Source: Pedobacter psychroterrae (GTDB lineage Bacteria; Bacteroidota; Bacteroidia; Sphingobacteriales; Sphingobacteriaceae). From it: a stretch of DNA of 64,000 nt. A program made the translations under genes and the position numbers. Location: contig NZ_SJSL01000001.1 of NCBI RefSeq assembly GCF_004331695.1, forward strand, positions 1,736,001 to 1,800,000. The letters run 5' to 3'. Below the pieces are notes generated by a model. It worked only from the letters and a program-made list of their open reading frames with translations, ran no database searches and was not told where the DNA came from. This document shows, piece by piece, positions 27,532 through 35,924 of the stretch. How positions within the stretch are numbered: the first letter of the stretch is position 1; each line of letters opens with the position of its first letter.

Positions 27532-28744
27532 GCTGCGGACCTGCGGATGGGTTGCATTGGCGCTGATCGGCGCATTGGTAATTAACGCTTGCAACAGAGA
27601 TAAGGATAATAAACACGCCAATCATGATGATCCGGGTGTTGTGGAAATTGACAGTAACCTTTCTCATTTGCTGAAACCTTCAAATGAGCAGGTGGTATCT
27701 GCACTCCCTGTAATTAAGGCGGAATACGGCACCAAAATATTCACTGAAGAGGCTCAGGGTATCATCAGTTACGATACAAGAAATCAGCGCAGCATTGCCA
27801 GCAGAGTAAGCGGCAGAATAGAGCGCTTGCTGATCAAGTATAATCACCAGCCGGTTAAAAAGGGGCAACTGATTATGGAGGTTTATTCGCCTGATCTTGC
27901 TGCTGCACAGCAGGAATTGCTATTTCTAAAGGGAACAGGGACTGATCAGACCATGCTCGAGGGCGCAAAGCAACGATTGATATTGCTGGGGATGAGTGCC
28001 GGCAGTATTCATCAGCTGATAAGAACAGGAAAGGTAAATTACCGTATTCCGGTGTATAGCAATGCTGATGGATACATACTTGAAAAATCTGCTGCACCAG
28101 TTGCTACCCCAAGTGTAGCTGCACCATCATCCGGGGGTGACGGAATGGACAATATGGGAGGTAGTGCAAGCTCATCTGCAGCTGCTCCTGTAAGTGTTGT
28201 CCCTACAAATTCTCCTGTACTATTACGTGCCGGACAATATGTAAATGCCGGACAATCACTTTTCACCATTTATAATGCTGATCAGTTGATCGCTGAATTC
28301 TCCTTAAAGCCTGCCATGGCATCACTTATAAAAAAGGGAGATCGGTTTTTATTCTATAAAACTGCCGATAAAAGTACTATTCAGAATGCTGGTGTTGGTA
28401 TGATACAACCCGTTTTTAGAGATGGGGTAAACTTTACCCTTGCACGCATTTACCTTAATAAACCAAACTTTACCGTAGGTGAGTTGCTTACTGCCAGGAT
28501 TCCAGTGTTCTTTTCGGCCTCATGGTGGCTTCCCAAATCTGCTGCGATATCACTCGGTAATAAAACAGTGATTTTTAAAAAGGAAGGCAATGTTGTAATC
28601 CCGAAAGTTGTAAAGTCAGGGATAACCATTGCCGGAATGATACAGATTAAGGAAGACATCAATAACTGGGAGGTAAGTAAAAATGCAGCTTATCTGGTGG
28701 ATAGCGAAAGCTTTATAAAAATGACTGAAAACAAAGGAAATTAG
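27509..28744 (+). CDS. RND efflux periplasmic adaptor, first of two (CusB-like lipoprotein)
   Basis: A 411-residue membrane fusion protein with a lipoprotein signal peptide (lipobox VINAC, Cys28). The barrel-sandwich hybrid is visible at RSIASRVSGRIERLLIKYNHQPVKKGQLIMEVYSPDL (about 95-130), a CusB-like pattern. A 40-residue insertion of Pro, Ser, Ala, Gly and Met (about 195-235) interrupts the second half of the lipoyl-like domain before PVLLRAGQYVNAGQSLFTI. It overlaps the TolC gene by 23 bp and is followed 3 nt later by a second adaptor, so the two may form a mixed hexamer or serve different states of the pump. Confidence 0.87.
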   Translation: MRKNYIVRLRTCGWVALALIGALVINACNRDKDNKHANHDDPGVVEIDSNLSHLLKPSNEQVVSALPVIKAEYGTKIFTEEAQGIISYDTRNQRSIASRVSGRIERLLIKYNHQPVKKGQLIMEVYSPDLAAAQQELLFLKGTGTDQTMLEGAKQRLILLGMSAGSIHQLIRTGKVNYRIPVYSNADGYILEKSAAPVATPSVAAPSSGGDGMDNMGGSASSSAAAPVSVVPTNSPVLLRAGQYVNAGQSLFTIYNADQLIAEFSLKPAMASLIKKGDRFLFYKTADKSTIQNAGVGMIQPVFRDGVNFTLARIYLNKPNFTVGELLTARIPVFFSASWWLPKSAAISLGNKTVIFKKEGNVVIPKVVKSGITIAGMIQIKEDINNWEVSKNAAYLVDSESFIKMTENKGN

Positions 28745-28747
28745 GTT

Positions 28748-29977
28748 ATGGAACGGAAATTATTTATAAAAAAGATGGCCTTACTGGCTTTGGTTCCATC
28801 CGTGTTCATTGCTGCCTGCAGTAGTGAACAGCAATCAAATGGGGAAGCGGCAAAAGGAAAACAGCAAACGTTTACTTGTCCGATGCACCCGCAGGTAATA
28901 AAAAATGAGATGGGTACTTGCCCCATTTGCGGAATGGACCTGGTGCCATTTGAAAAAAACAGCAATGAAAAGGCGCTTAAAATAGATGAAAAGCGACAGG
29001 TCCTGGCAAATATTACTACCATATTGATAGGTGAAAGCAGCCTTTCAAGTGCTAAACAACTCAATGGAAGACTTGTTGTTAATCCTGAGAAAAGCAGTTA
29101 TATCTCGAGCAGAATTGCTGGTAGAATAGAGCAGTTGTACATAAGGGAAACCGGGGTTAAGGTTGGTAAAGGGCAAGCTTTATACAAACTTTATTCAGAG
29201 CAATTGGCTACACTTCAGCAGGAATATCTCATGGCAATCGCGCAGGAAAAACAATTCCAGGGAGATAAAATAGAGCGACAGCTAGTAGCTGCTGCAAAAC
29301 AGAAACTGCTGTTGTACGGACAATCTGAAAACCAGGTACAGCAGCTTGTTAAAGCTCAAAAGAAAGATCCATATGTGGTTTTCTATGCACCCGAGGGTGG
29401 TGTGGTGGCTGAGCTATCAGTAACCCAGGGTCAGTATGTAACAGAGGGAAGTCCGATTTTAAGATTGGAAGGTTATGATCGGTTATGGGTTGAGGCCGAT
29501 GTTTATCCAAATGAGGTAAAAAATATTGAGCTGGGTCAGAAAGTTAAGGTAGTTATTGCCGGATGGGAAGATCAGCCTCAGGAAGTGGGTATTGACTTTA
29601 TTACTCCGTCCTTTCAATCGGGAACACAGCTTACGCAGATAAGAGGCTCGATACCAAATCCCGGAGGCCAATGGCAGCCAGGCCTACAGGCAAATGTTTT
29701 TTTACCATCAGCAAGTAATAATAATGTATTGACCCTACCGGTTGACGCGGTAATACGAGATGGTAAGGGAATGCACGTCTGGATTAAGAAAGGTAAAGAC
29801 AGCTTTGAACCGAGACTGGTTAAAACTGGTGAGGAGAATGATAGCAAGGTCGGGATTACTGCGGGTCTGGTAAATGGAGATCAGGTTGTAGTGACAGGGG
29901 CCTATCTTTTATATAGCGAGTACATCCTTAAAAAGGGGAAAAACCCAAATGAAGAACTTAAAATAAATAATCAGTAA
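28748..29977 (+). CDS. RND efflux periplasmic adaptor with heavy-metal binding domain, second of two
   Basis: A 409-residue CusB-like membrane fusion protein with a lipoprotein signal peptide (IAACSS, Cys24). Residues 43-67 form a heavy-metal binding domain (CPMHP, then GTCPICGMDL: Cys44, Met46, His47, Cys58, Cys61, Met63), followed by the barrel-sandwich core (RIAGRIEQLYIRETGVKVGKGQALYKLYS) and beta-barrel domains. This small Cys/His/Met domain is common on CusB and copper ATPases of Bacteroidota and points to copper or silver. It lies 3 nt after the first adaptor and 18 nt before the DUF3347 gene. Confidence 0.9.
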   Translation: MERKLFIKKMALLALVPSVFIAACSSEQQSNGEAAKGKQQTFTCPMHPQVIKNEMGTCPICGMDLVPFEKNSNEKALKIDEKRQVLANITTILIGESSLSSAKQLNGRLVVNPEKSSYISSRIAGRIEQLYIRETGVKVGKGQALYKLYSEQLATLQQEYLMAIAQEKQFQGDKIERQLVAAAKQKLLLYGQSENQVQQLVKAQKKDPYVVFYAPEGGVVAELSVTQGQYVTEGSPILRLEGYDRLWVEADVYPNEVKNIELGQKVKVVIAGWEDQPQEVGIDFITPSFQSGTQLTQIRGSIPNPGGQWQPGLQANVFLPSASNNNVLTLPVDAVIRDGKGMHVWIKKGKDSFEPRLVKTGEENDSKVGITAGLVNGDQVVVTGAYLLYSEYILKKGKNPNEELKINNQ

Positions 29978-29995
29978 ACATTAAAAAACAAAAAA

Positions 29996-30559
29996 ATGAG
30001 AACAGTAACTAATTTCGTAATTACACTGGCTGCGGTAACATTATTTGCGGCATGTGGAAACACACAGAAACAGGCGGAAACAGACCCTCATGCGGGACAC
30101 AATCATGCACCTGGAGAAGGACATGGGGCAGCCACGGAAAAGAGTGCTTCTGCAGTAAGTTTAAAGGATGATAAATTAAACGCAGTTTATCAGCATTATG
30201 TTCACTTAACCAATGCGCTTGTTAAAGGTGATGTGGCAGAAGCAAAGGTTGCTGCCAATGCAATTGAGTTAGGTTCAAAAGAGTTAACTAATGGCGCAGC
30301 TTTGGCAACGTTGGTAGCTAAAATCGGTTCTGCAGGCGATATTGATGCACAAAGAGTTGTATTTGCAGCGTTAAGCACAAACTTTATAGAACGCGTAAAA
30401 GCTTCAGGTTTAAACTCAGGAGAGGTATATGTTGAGTATTGCCCAATGGCTTTCAATGATAAAGGAGCATCGTGGTTAAGTAACCAAAAAGAAATAAAGA
30501 ACCCTTATTTTGGGGAAAGTATGCTGACCTGTGGAGAAGTAAAAGAAACCATAAAGTAA
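29996..30559 (+). CDS. DUF3347 lipoprotein with His-rich N-terminus
   Basis: A 187-residue lipoprotein (lipobox LFAACG, Cys20) with a His-rich stretch after the anchor (DPHAGHNHAPGEGHGAA, about 31-47) and a DUF3347 domain. The domain's end keeps VEYCPMAFNDKGASW and NPYFGESMLTCGEV, with Cys and Met residues spaced as in copper-binding DUF3347 domains, which in other species are fused to CusB. Its place as last gene of the operon fits a periplasmic metal chaperone handing ions to the adaptor. The ligand is inferred. Confidence 0.88.
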   Translation: MRTVTNFVITLAAVTLFAACGNTQKQAETDPHAGHNHAPGEGHGAATEKSASAVSLKDDKLNAVYQHYVHLTNALVKGDVAEAKVAANAIELGSKELTNGAALATLVAKIGSAGDIDAQRVVFAALSTNFIERVKASGLNSGEVYVEYCPMAFNDKGASWLSNQKEIKNPYFGESMLTCGEVKETIK

Positions 30560-30604
30560 TTTTGAGGTATACTGTTGCTAAAATGGTATGTAAGAAAGTT
30601 GAAG

Positions 30605-30647
30605 ACCTGTATGTTTTATAATTGCGATAAGCGTACAGGTTTTTTTT
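30605..30647 (+). terminator. Terminator of the metal efflux operon
   Basis: ACCTGTA (30605-30611) pairs with TACAGGT (30634-30640) across a 22-nt loop, followed by eight T that overlap the stop codon of the convergent MutS-like gene. Confidence 0.7.
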
Positions 30648-31965
30648 AACCTTGGGCTGCTTTTCTTATTACATCCACAATCCCCTCATCCAATACGATA
30701 AACATTCCTAGGCGCTCCTTTGAAACACCCTCTGTAAGTTTATAGGTAAAAACAGGCTTGCCATTTTCAAAAAACGTATCCAGGCAACTGAAGGCTATGT
30801 TGTCATACTTTTTAAGTTCTTCGGCCAGTTCCACGATGTGTGTAGAGATAAAGAAAGCAGACCGTTTAATGAAAGAAAGTTCGGAAATGATCAGTAATGA
30901 AGCATCAAAAGCATCTTTCACATTAGTACCTCTAAACAATTCATCAAATATTACAAACATTTTGTCCTGTTCCAATAGTTTTAACGAGACTTCTTTCACC
31001 CGTTTTACCTCACTGTAGTAGTGGCTCAGACCGTTGTTGATATCGTCAGGCAGATTAATGGTGGTGATGAGTCCATTAAAAATAGTAGTTTTCATGGATT
31101 CAGCCGGAACTGGAAAACCTAAATGTGCCAAATAGATTGCCAATCCGACAGACTTCAATAAGGATGACTTACCTGCCATATTAGAGCCTGTTAAAAAGCA
31201 GATATTCTGATCGTGGTCAAATACGATGTCATTTTTAACCGCGTCTGTAATACCCGGATGGAACAGGCCTTTAGTGCTAAACCGGAGGGTTTCGCTTTCA
31301 TCATATTCGGGGAAAGATAAATCTTTTTTAGCGGCAACATAAGCCAGTCCTTCAAAAACATCCAACTCATAAACGAGCTGCAGAAGCGTATAAATGTTTC
31401 TCTTTTCCTTACCCCTAAAGGCCTGATCCAATAGGTTGATTTTCAAAAACTGCAGTTTACTCTCATCAAATAGCAAAACCTTCTTTAACAACCCTTCTTC
31501 AATGATTGACTCAATTTTTTCAAAGATTGTAATTAGGTATTCCGGTGTTTCATCTAAGGTGTTATTTTTAATAAAATCTGAAATGTATCTGGTTAATTTT
31601 ATAAGATATTTTAAACCTGTTCTGATGATATAAAAGTCATTACTGGAATTCCTGGTGAGGTAATCTCCCAGGGCATCAATGAGGTTGCTTTTGGACTTTC
31701 TTTTATCAGATTTCAAATAAAACTCTATGAGGTCCAGTTCTTCATTTCTGATATCCAGAATTAGCTTCCGGTCATAGAAATATTTGATGGCATCCCTTCT
31801 TAAAGTCAGTTCATTGATGTCTGATGAGGGTTTGTGCATCATTTCTCTCAGCCTTTCCCTTGCTCCAATTGTTCTGGTGCTTTTAAACATATGGAAGATC
31901 GAATCAGCACGTTCATCAAAAATATTCAAGTCTTTGAGTGTCTGGCCATCGATCGTAAAGTTCAT
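30646..31965 (-). CDS. MutS-related ATPase lacking the mismatch-recognition domain
   Basis: A 439-residue protein with the helical lever/clamp part of MutS (domain III-like, residues 1-240) and a MutS-type ABC ATPase at the C-terminus: Walker A GSNMAGKSS (260-268), Walker B MFVIFDELFRG (336-345, with D341-E342), and STHIVELAEEL. The N-terminal mismatch-binding and connector domains are absent, and there is no Smr domain, so this is not MutS or a complete MutS2. Proteins of this plan are common in Bacteroidota and of unknown role. It stands alone, convergent with the efflux operon. Confidence 0.85.
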   Translation of the reverse strand: MNFTIDGQTLKDLNIFDERADSIFHMFKSTRTIGARERLREMMHKPSSDINELTLRRDAIKYFYDRKLILDIRNEELDLIEFYLKSDKRKSKSNLIDALGDYLTRNSSNDFYIIRTGLKYLIKLTRYISDFIKNNTLDETPEYLITIFEKIESIIEEGLLKKVLLFDESKLQFLKINLLDQAFRGKEKRNIYTLLQLVYELDVFEGLAYVAAKKDLSFPEYDESETLRFSTKGLFHPGITDAVKNDIVFDHDQNICFLTGSNMAGKSSLLKSVGLAIYLAHLGFPVPAESMKTTIFNGLITTINLPDDINNGLSHYYSEVKRVKEVSLKLLEQDKMFVIFDELFRGTNVKDAFDASLLIISELSFIKRSAFFISTHIVELAEELKKYDNIAFSCLDTFFENGKPVFTYKLTEGVSKERLGMFIVLDEGIVDVIRKAAQG

Positions 31966-32079
31966 TTGATGAAAGTACTGATTTCTTTACGCACTTAGGG
32001 TATTGGGCTCTAATATAAATTCTTCTCATGTGTATAAAGGACGACAAAAGTTTATAAGTTTGTATTACAACGATTAATT

Positions 32080-34908
32080 TTGAAAAAACTTTGCGCTCTC
32101 GTCATTTCTATCTGTTGTGGAATATTTCAATTATCGGCCCAGCAAAACAAGCAAGTGCTTGGAACGGTAATCGATTCCGCAAAAACAACCCTTCCTGGTG
32201 TCATCGTACAGCTTATCGCAGACAATGACACGATAAAAACAACCACAGACAAGAATGGTAATTTTAGCTTTTCTAGGATCAGGGCTACGCAGTTTTCACT
32301 CGTAGTATCCATGATGGGATACCATACACTGAATGCAGCCTACACCTTTGCCGACAAAGAAAAACAAAAACGTGTGGGCCCGCTGGAGCTGAAAGCTTCC
32401 GTCCGGATGCTGGACGAGGTAGTAATTAAGGGCAAGCCCAAACCCGTACGCTTTATGCAGGACACTGTAGAATACGATGCAGAAGCCTATCTGGTACAGG
32501 AAGGAGATAATGTTGCAGATTTGCTTAAACAGCTCCCGGATGTGGAGGTAGATGAAAATTACAGAGTGACCACAATGGGCAAGGATATGGTCAAGCTCAG
32601 GGTCAATGGAAAGGATTTTTTTACCAATAATGTGCAGGAATTTATTGCCCAGCTTCCCGCCGGGATTGTGTCCAAATTGCAGATAATTGATGACTTTGGT
32701 GATCAGGCAAATTTCACCGGTATCAAGATAGGTGAACCCATAAAAATGCTCAATATAGTGACCAAGCCAGGTATGGATAACGGGTCTTTCGGAAAATTGT
32801 CTGGCAGGACCGGTACCAATGATAAAATAGGTGGCGATGGAAATGTGAGGTTTTGGAAGGGGAAAAAGCAGAGTTCTGCTCATGCAGGCATGAATACTGA
32901 AAACAATGGAGCTGGAAATAGCCGCTCCATGAATGCCGGATTTAATCACAATGATCAGATCAGTAAAAATACTAAGGGCGGCATTGCGTACAACTATAGC
33001 AGCTCCAGTAGCGCATTTGCGCGCAAACAGGTTTTGGAAACGGTATATCCCGAGGGTAATTTTACTACCAGGTCTGACAGCAAGGGCGACAATAGCAATG
33101 CCAATCATAACCTCAACAGTAACATTCAATACAACAATGGTAAGGTATTTCTTACCTCAAATTTAGCTGGTTCATTCGGTCATTTAAATAACCAGAATGC
33201 TGCTTTCAGCAATCAATATGGACTGTTGCGGCAAGACCTCAAAAACAGCAGCGGTACTAAAAATTCGACACCTAATCTCAACGGCAGCTTTAATTTATCC
33301 AGGAAACTCAAGAATAATAAAAACCAGCTTTCAGCCTCAGGCGGCTTTGGACTGTCGAATAATAGCGGCACTCAGCAAATCAATACCAATACCCTTTATT
33401 ATGATAAGAATACAGGGCTGCTGCAGAAAGACTCGTTGCTGAACCGTAATCTTGTCAACGAAAGCGGCAGCCAGAGTGGATCCTTTGGCTTTAATTATAG
33501 CATTGGAGTAAAGAAACTAAAAGACAGCCTTTCAAATCGAAGTCTGAATTTCAGCTACAATGCATCAGCCAGAAGCTCATGGAATGAGGTATCCACTTTT
33601 GTAATTGACAATAACAGTTCCGGTGTGTCATTTGTGGATTCATTAAGTACTTCCTATCGGTCGCGGTCGCTTGATCAGTCCTTAGGATTAAACTACAATT
33701 ACAATACAAAAAGTATGCGTTATAACTTTGGGATCAATGTTCGTCCGGCCTTCATGACCAATCATGATCTCAGATTGAAGCAGAAGTTTGTAAACAATAC
33801 ATTGAATTATTCCCCCAATCTGAATATCAGCAAGACCCTTCCCAAAGGGAAGACATTCAATGCCTATTATCAGGGAGACAACATCAATCCCAGTATAGAG
33901 CAGCTTCAGCCAACAAGGAATTCACAGAATCTTCAAAACATTATCATAGGAAATCCTGACTTAAAACCATCCTTCAATCACCGCCTCAATGCAAGTTACA
34001 ATTATATGCATGCCAAATCCAGAATAACGCTGCGGACAGGTATCAATGCGGCCACTACCCAACAAGAAATTGTGAGTCATGTAACCCTTATTCCCGATAC
34101 GCTAAATAGCCTGAAACAGATCACCCGATATGAGAATATAAACGGAAATTACGCTGTGGGAGGCAACTATTCTGTTAACATTCCAGTCGGAAAGAAATAC
34201 AGTATAAATTACTCAGGGAGTATTGGGGTTTCAAACCGTGCAATTATTTTCAATAATCAGAAAGCATTTGGTAAGGGTGTGAATTTTTCACAGCAATTAA
34301 GAAGCGATGTCCGGATGAATAAATTCAGCATGGATATGCGCATGGCTTATTCGACCAGCACTAATAACGATGCATCTATGAGCAGATTTTCCGCAATCCA
34401 GCAGTTCGGATTGGGACAAATTAGCGCACCGGCATTTTTTACCACTACCAATTTCAATGTGGACCTGAATGGAGAATTGAGACTGAAGAATTTTAGCCTG
34501 GAGGGTGGAGGCCGTTACGATAAGCAAAGTAACGATGGTTCGGGCGATCAGCGTTTTCGAAATAACAGCAATGTGGACTTGAATCTATCAAGCCGGTTAA
34601 CAGTCTGGAAGTCCTATTTTCTTACTGTATATTCCACCAAACGCTATAGCTACGGCTATGCACTGGACAATGCGAACCCGCTTTTACTGAGTGCGAATTT
34701 TGAAAAGCGATTTTTTAAAGATAAAGCACTCAGTCTGTCAATCAGTGCAAACGACCTGTTGGATCAGGGTAATAATATTTCGCGTATCGTATCTGGAAAT
34801 ACCATAATTGACAGTAGCAGCAAACAACCTACCCGTGTTTTTTTTCTTGGATTAAGTTACAACCTGTCCAAGTTTGGGGGCAGGTCATTTCCTGTAAATC
34901 CTGACTAA
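32080..34908 (+). CDS. TonB-dependent-receptor-like outer membrane beta-barrel protein
   Basis: A 942-residue outer membrane protein: signal peptide (MKKLCALVISICCGIFQLSAQ), a carboxypeptidase-regulatory-like domain (about 25-110), a plug-like domain (about 115-240, with DNVADLLKQLPDVEV and LRVNGKDFFTNN), and a long barrel very rich in Asn and Ser (many NNSG-, SSSS- and YNYN-type strands). The start is a TTG at 32080: it begins the signal peptide, there is no ATG in frame before the domain, and TAAGTTTG (32055-32062) lies upstream. It differs from SusC, and no SusD-like gene follows, so its ligand is unknown. GH16 follows after 36 nt, so transport of a beta-glucan fragment is possible. Confidence 0.85.
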   Translation: MKKLCALVISICCGIFQLSAQQNKQVLGTVIDSAKTTLPGVIVQLIADNDTIKTTTDKNGNFSFSRIRATQFSLVVSMMGYHTLNAAYTFADKEKQKRVGPLELKASVRMLDEVVIKGKPKPVRFMQDTVEYDAEAYLVQEGDNVADLLKQLPDVEVDENYRVTTMGKDMVKLRVNGKDFFTNNVQEFIAQLPAGIVSKLQIIDDFGDQANFTGIKIGEPIKMLNIVTKPGMDNGSFGKLSGRTGTNDKIGGDGNVRFWKGKKQSSAHAGMNTENNGAGNSRSMNAGFNHNDQISKNTKGGIAYNYSSSSSAFARKQVLETVYPEGNFTTRSDSKGDNSNANHNLNSNIQYNNGKVFLTSNLAGSFGHLNNQNAAFSNQYGLLRQDLKNSSGTKNSTPNLNGSFNLSRKLKNNKNQLSASGGFGLSNNSGTQQINTNTLYYDKNTGLLQKDSLLNRNLVNESGSQSGSFGFNYSIGVKKLKDSLSNRSLNFSYNASARSSWNEVSTFVIDNNSSGVSFVDSLSTSYRSRSLDQSLGLNYNYNTKSMRYNFGINVRPAFMTNHDLRLKQKFVNNTLNYSPNLNISKTLPKGKTFNAYYQGDNINPSIEQLQPTRNSQNLQNIIIGNPDLKPSFNHRLNASYNYMHAKSRITLRTGINAATTQQEIVSHVTLIPDTLNSLKQITRYENINGNYAVGGNYSVNIPVGKKYSINYSGSIGVSNRAIIFNNQKAFGKGVNFSQQLRSDVRMNKFSMDMRMAYSTSTNNDASMSRFSAIQQFGLGQISAPAFFTTTNFNVDLNGELRLKNFSLEGGGRYDKQSNDGSGDQRFRNNSNVDLNLSSRLTVWKSYFLTVYSTKRYSYGYALDNANPLLLSANFEKRFFKDKALSLSISANDLLDQGNNISRIVSGNTIIDSSSKQPTRVFFLGLSYNLSKFGGRSFPVNPD

Positions 34909-34944
34909 AATGCTATATTAGGGCTGAATTAACTATTAAAGATC

Positions 34945-35781
34945 ATGAATTTTAGCAATATATACACCGCCCTTTGCAGCCTGATGATTTTAGGCGCTGT
35001 ATCCGCAAGCGCTCAAAAGCTGCCTGAAAATTATAAACTGGTATGGTCCGATGAGTTTAATGTGGATGGCAAGCCAGATTCAACGAAATGGAAGTTTGAG
35101 CATGGATTTGTACGCAATGAGGAACTGCAGTGGTATCAGCAGGACAATGCCTGGTGTGAAAAGGGATTGCTGATCATTGAAGGGCGGAAAGAAAATAAGC
35201 CGAATCCCCGGTTCAAAGCCGGTAGCAATGACTGGAGGAGCAAACCTGAGACTATTCAATATACTTCTTCAAGTATCAATACTTCAGGCAAGCATAGCTG
35301 GCAGTATGGACGGTTTGAGATGCGGGGAAAAATCGACATAGGTGAAGGCCTTTGGCCGGCATGGTGGACACTGGGGGTACAGGGAGAATGGCCATCAAAT
35401 GGAGAGATTGACATTATGGAATATTATCGCGGCAAACTCCTGGCAAATATAGCCATGGGCACAGATCAGCGATATAAAGCGAAATGGTATACAACGATAA
35501 AGCCGGTTTCCGAACTGGGTGGAAAAGAATGGGCAAAGCAATTTCATGTCTGGAGAATGGACTGGAATGAAAAAGAGATCGCTTTGTATGTAGACGGCAT
35601 ATTGCTGAACAAAGTTAAGATGGACAAGTTGCATAACAGAGATGACAAAGGCATCAATCCGTTTAAACAGCCGCATTATATGCTGCTGAATCTGGCAATG
35701 GGGGGTGAAAATGGGGGAGATCCTTCAAATACAGCTTTTCCAAATCGTTTTGAGGTAGATTATGTGCGTGTTTATCAATAA
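34945..35781 (+). CDS. GH16 family endo-beta-glucanase (laminarinase-like)
   Basis: A 278-residue secreted enzyme: signal peptide (MNFSNIYTALCSLMILGAVSASAQ) then a single GH16 jelly-roll. The catalytic motif is NGEIDIMEYY, with nucleophile E154, D156 and acid/base E159; aromatic residues of the cleft occur in GLWPAWWTLG just before it. The extra Met in the EIDIME motif is the pattern of beta-bulge GH16 enzymes such as laminarinases. The usual substrate is beta-1,3- or mixed-linkage glucan; exact specificity is not readable. It sits between the outer membrane receptor and a sugar MFS transporter. Confidence 0.93.
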   Translation: MNFSNIYTALCSLMILGAVSASAQKLPENYKLVWSDEFNVDGKPDSTKWKFEHGFVRNEELQWYQQDNAWCEKGLLIIEGRKENKPNPRFKAGSNDWRSKPETIQYTSSSINTSGKHSWQYGRFEMRGKIDIGEGLWPAWWTLGVQGEWPSNGEIDIMEYYRGKLLANIAMGTDQRYKAKWYTTIKPVSELGGKEWAKQFHVWRMDWNEKEIALYVDGILLNKVKMDKLHNRDDKGINPFKQPHYMLLNLAMGGENGGDPSNTAFPNRFEVDYVRVYQ

Positions 35782-35792
35782 ATGAAGCTACA

Positions 35793-35802
35793 CAAACGTT
35801 TG
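35793..35802. promoter_or_regulatory. LacI-type operator upstream of the sugar transporter gene
   Basis: CAAACGTTTG is a perfect 10-bp palindrome with the central CG step typical of LacI/GalR operators. It lies 11 nt after the GH16 stop and 122 nt before the MFS start. No LacI-family regulator is encoded in the window. Confidence 0.5.
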
Positions 35803-35924
35803 CGTAAATATTTAATACGGTTTTGATTCATTAATTTCTTTACTTTAGGCTGTATTGACAAAGAGTATATCTTTTTTGAACTATAAGCTAATAAATAAAC
35901 ACAAATTAAATCCGAACCAACCAC

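Noticed and set aside
32296..33129. 277-codon open frame on the minus strand
   Set aside because: It lies fully inside the outer membrane receptor gene, has no start signal or recognisable domain, and mirrors the Asn/Ser-rich coding strand.
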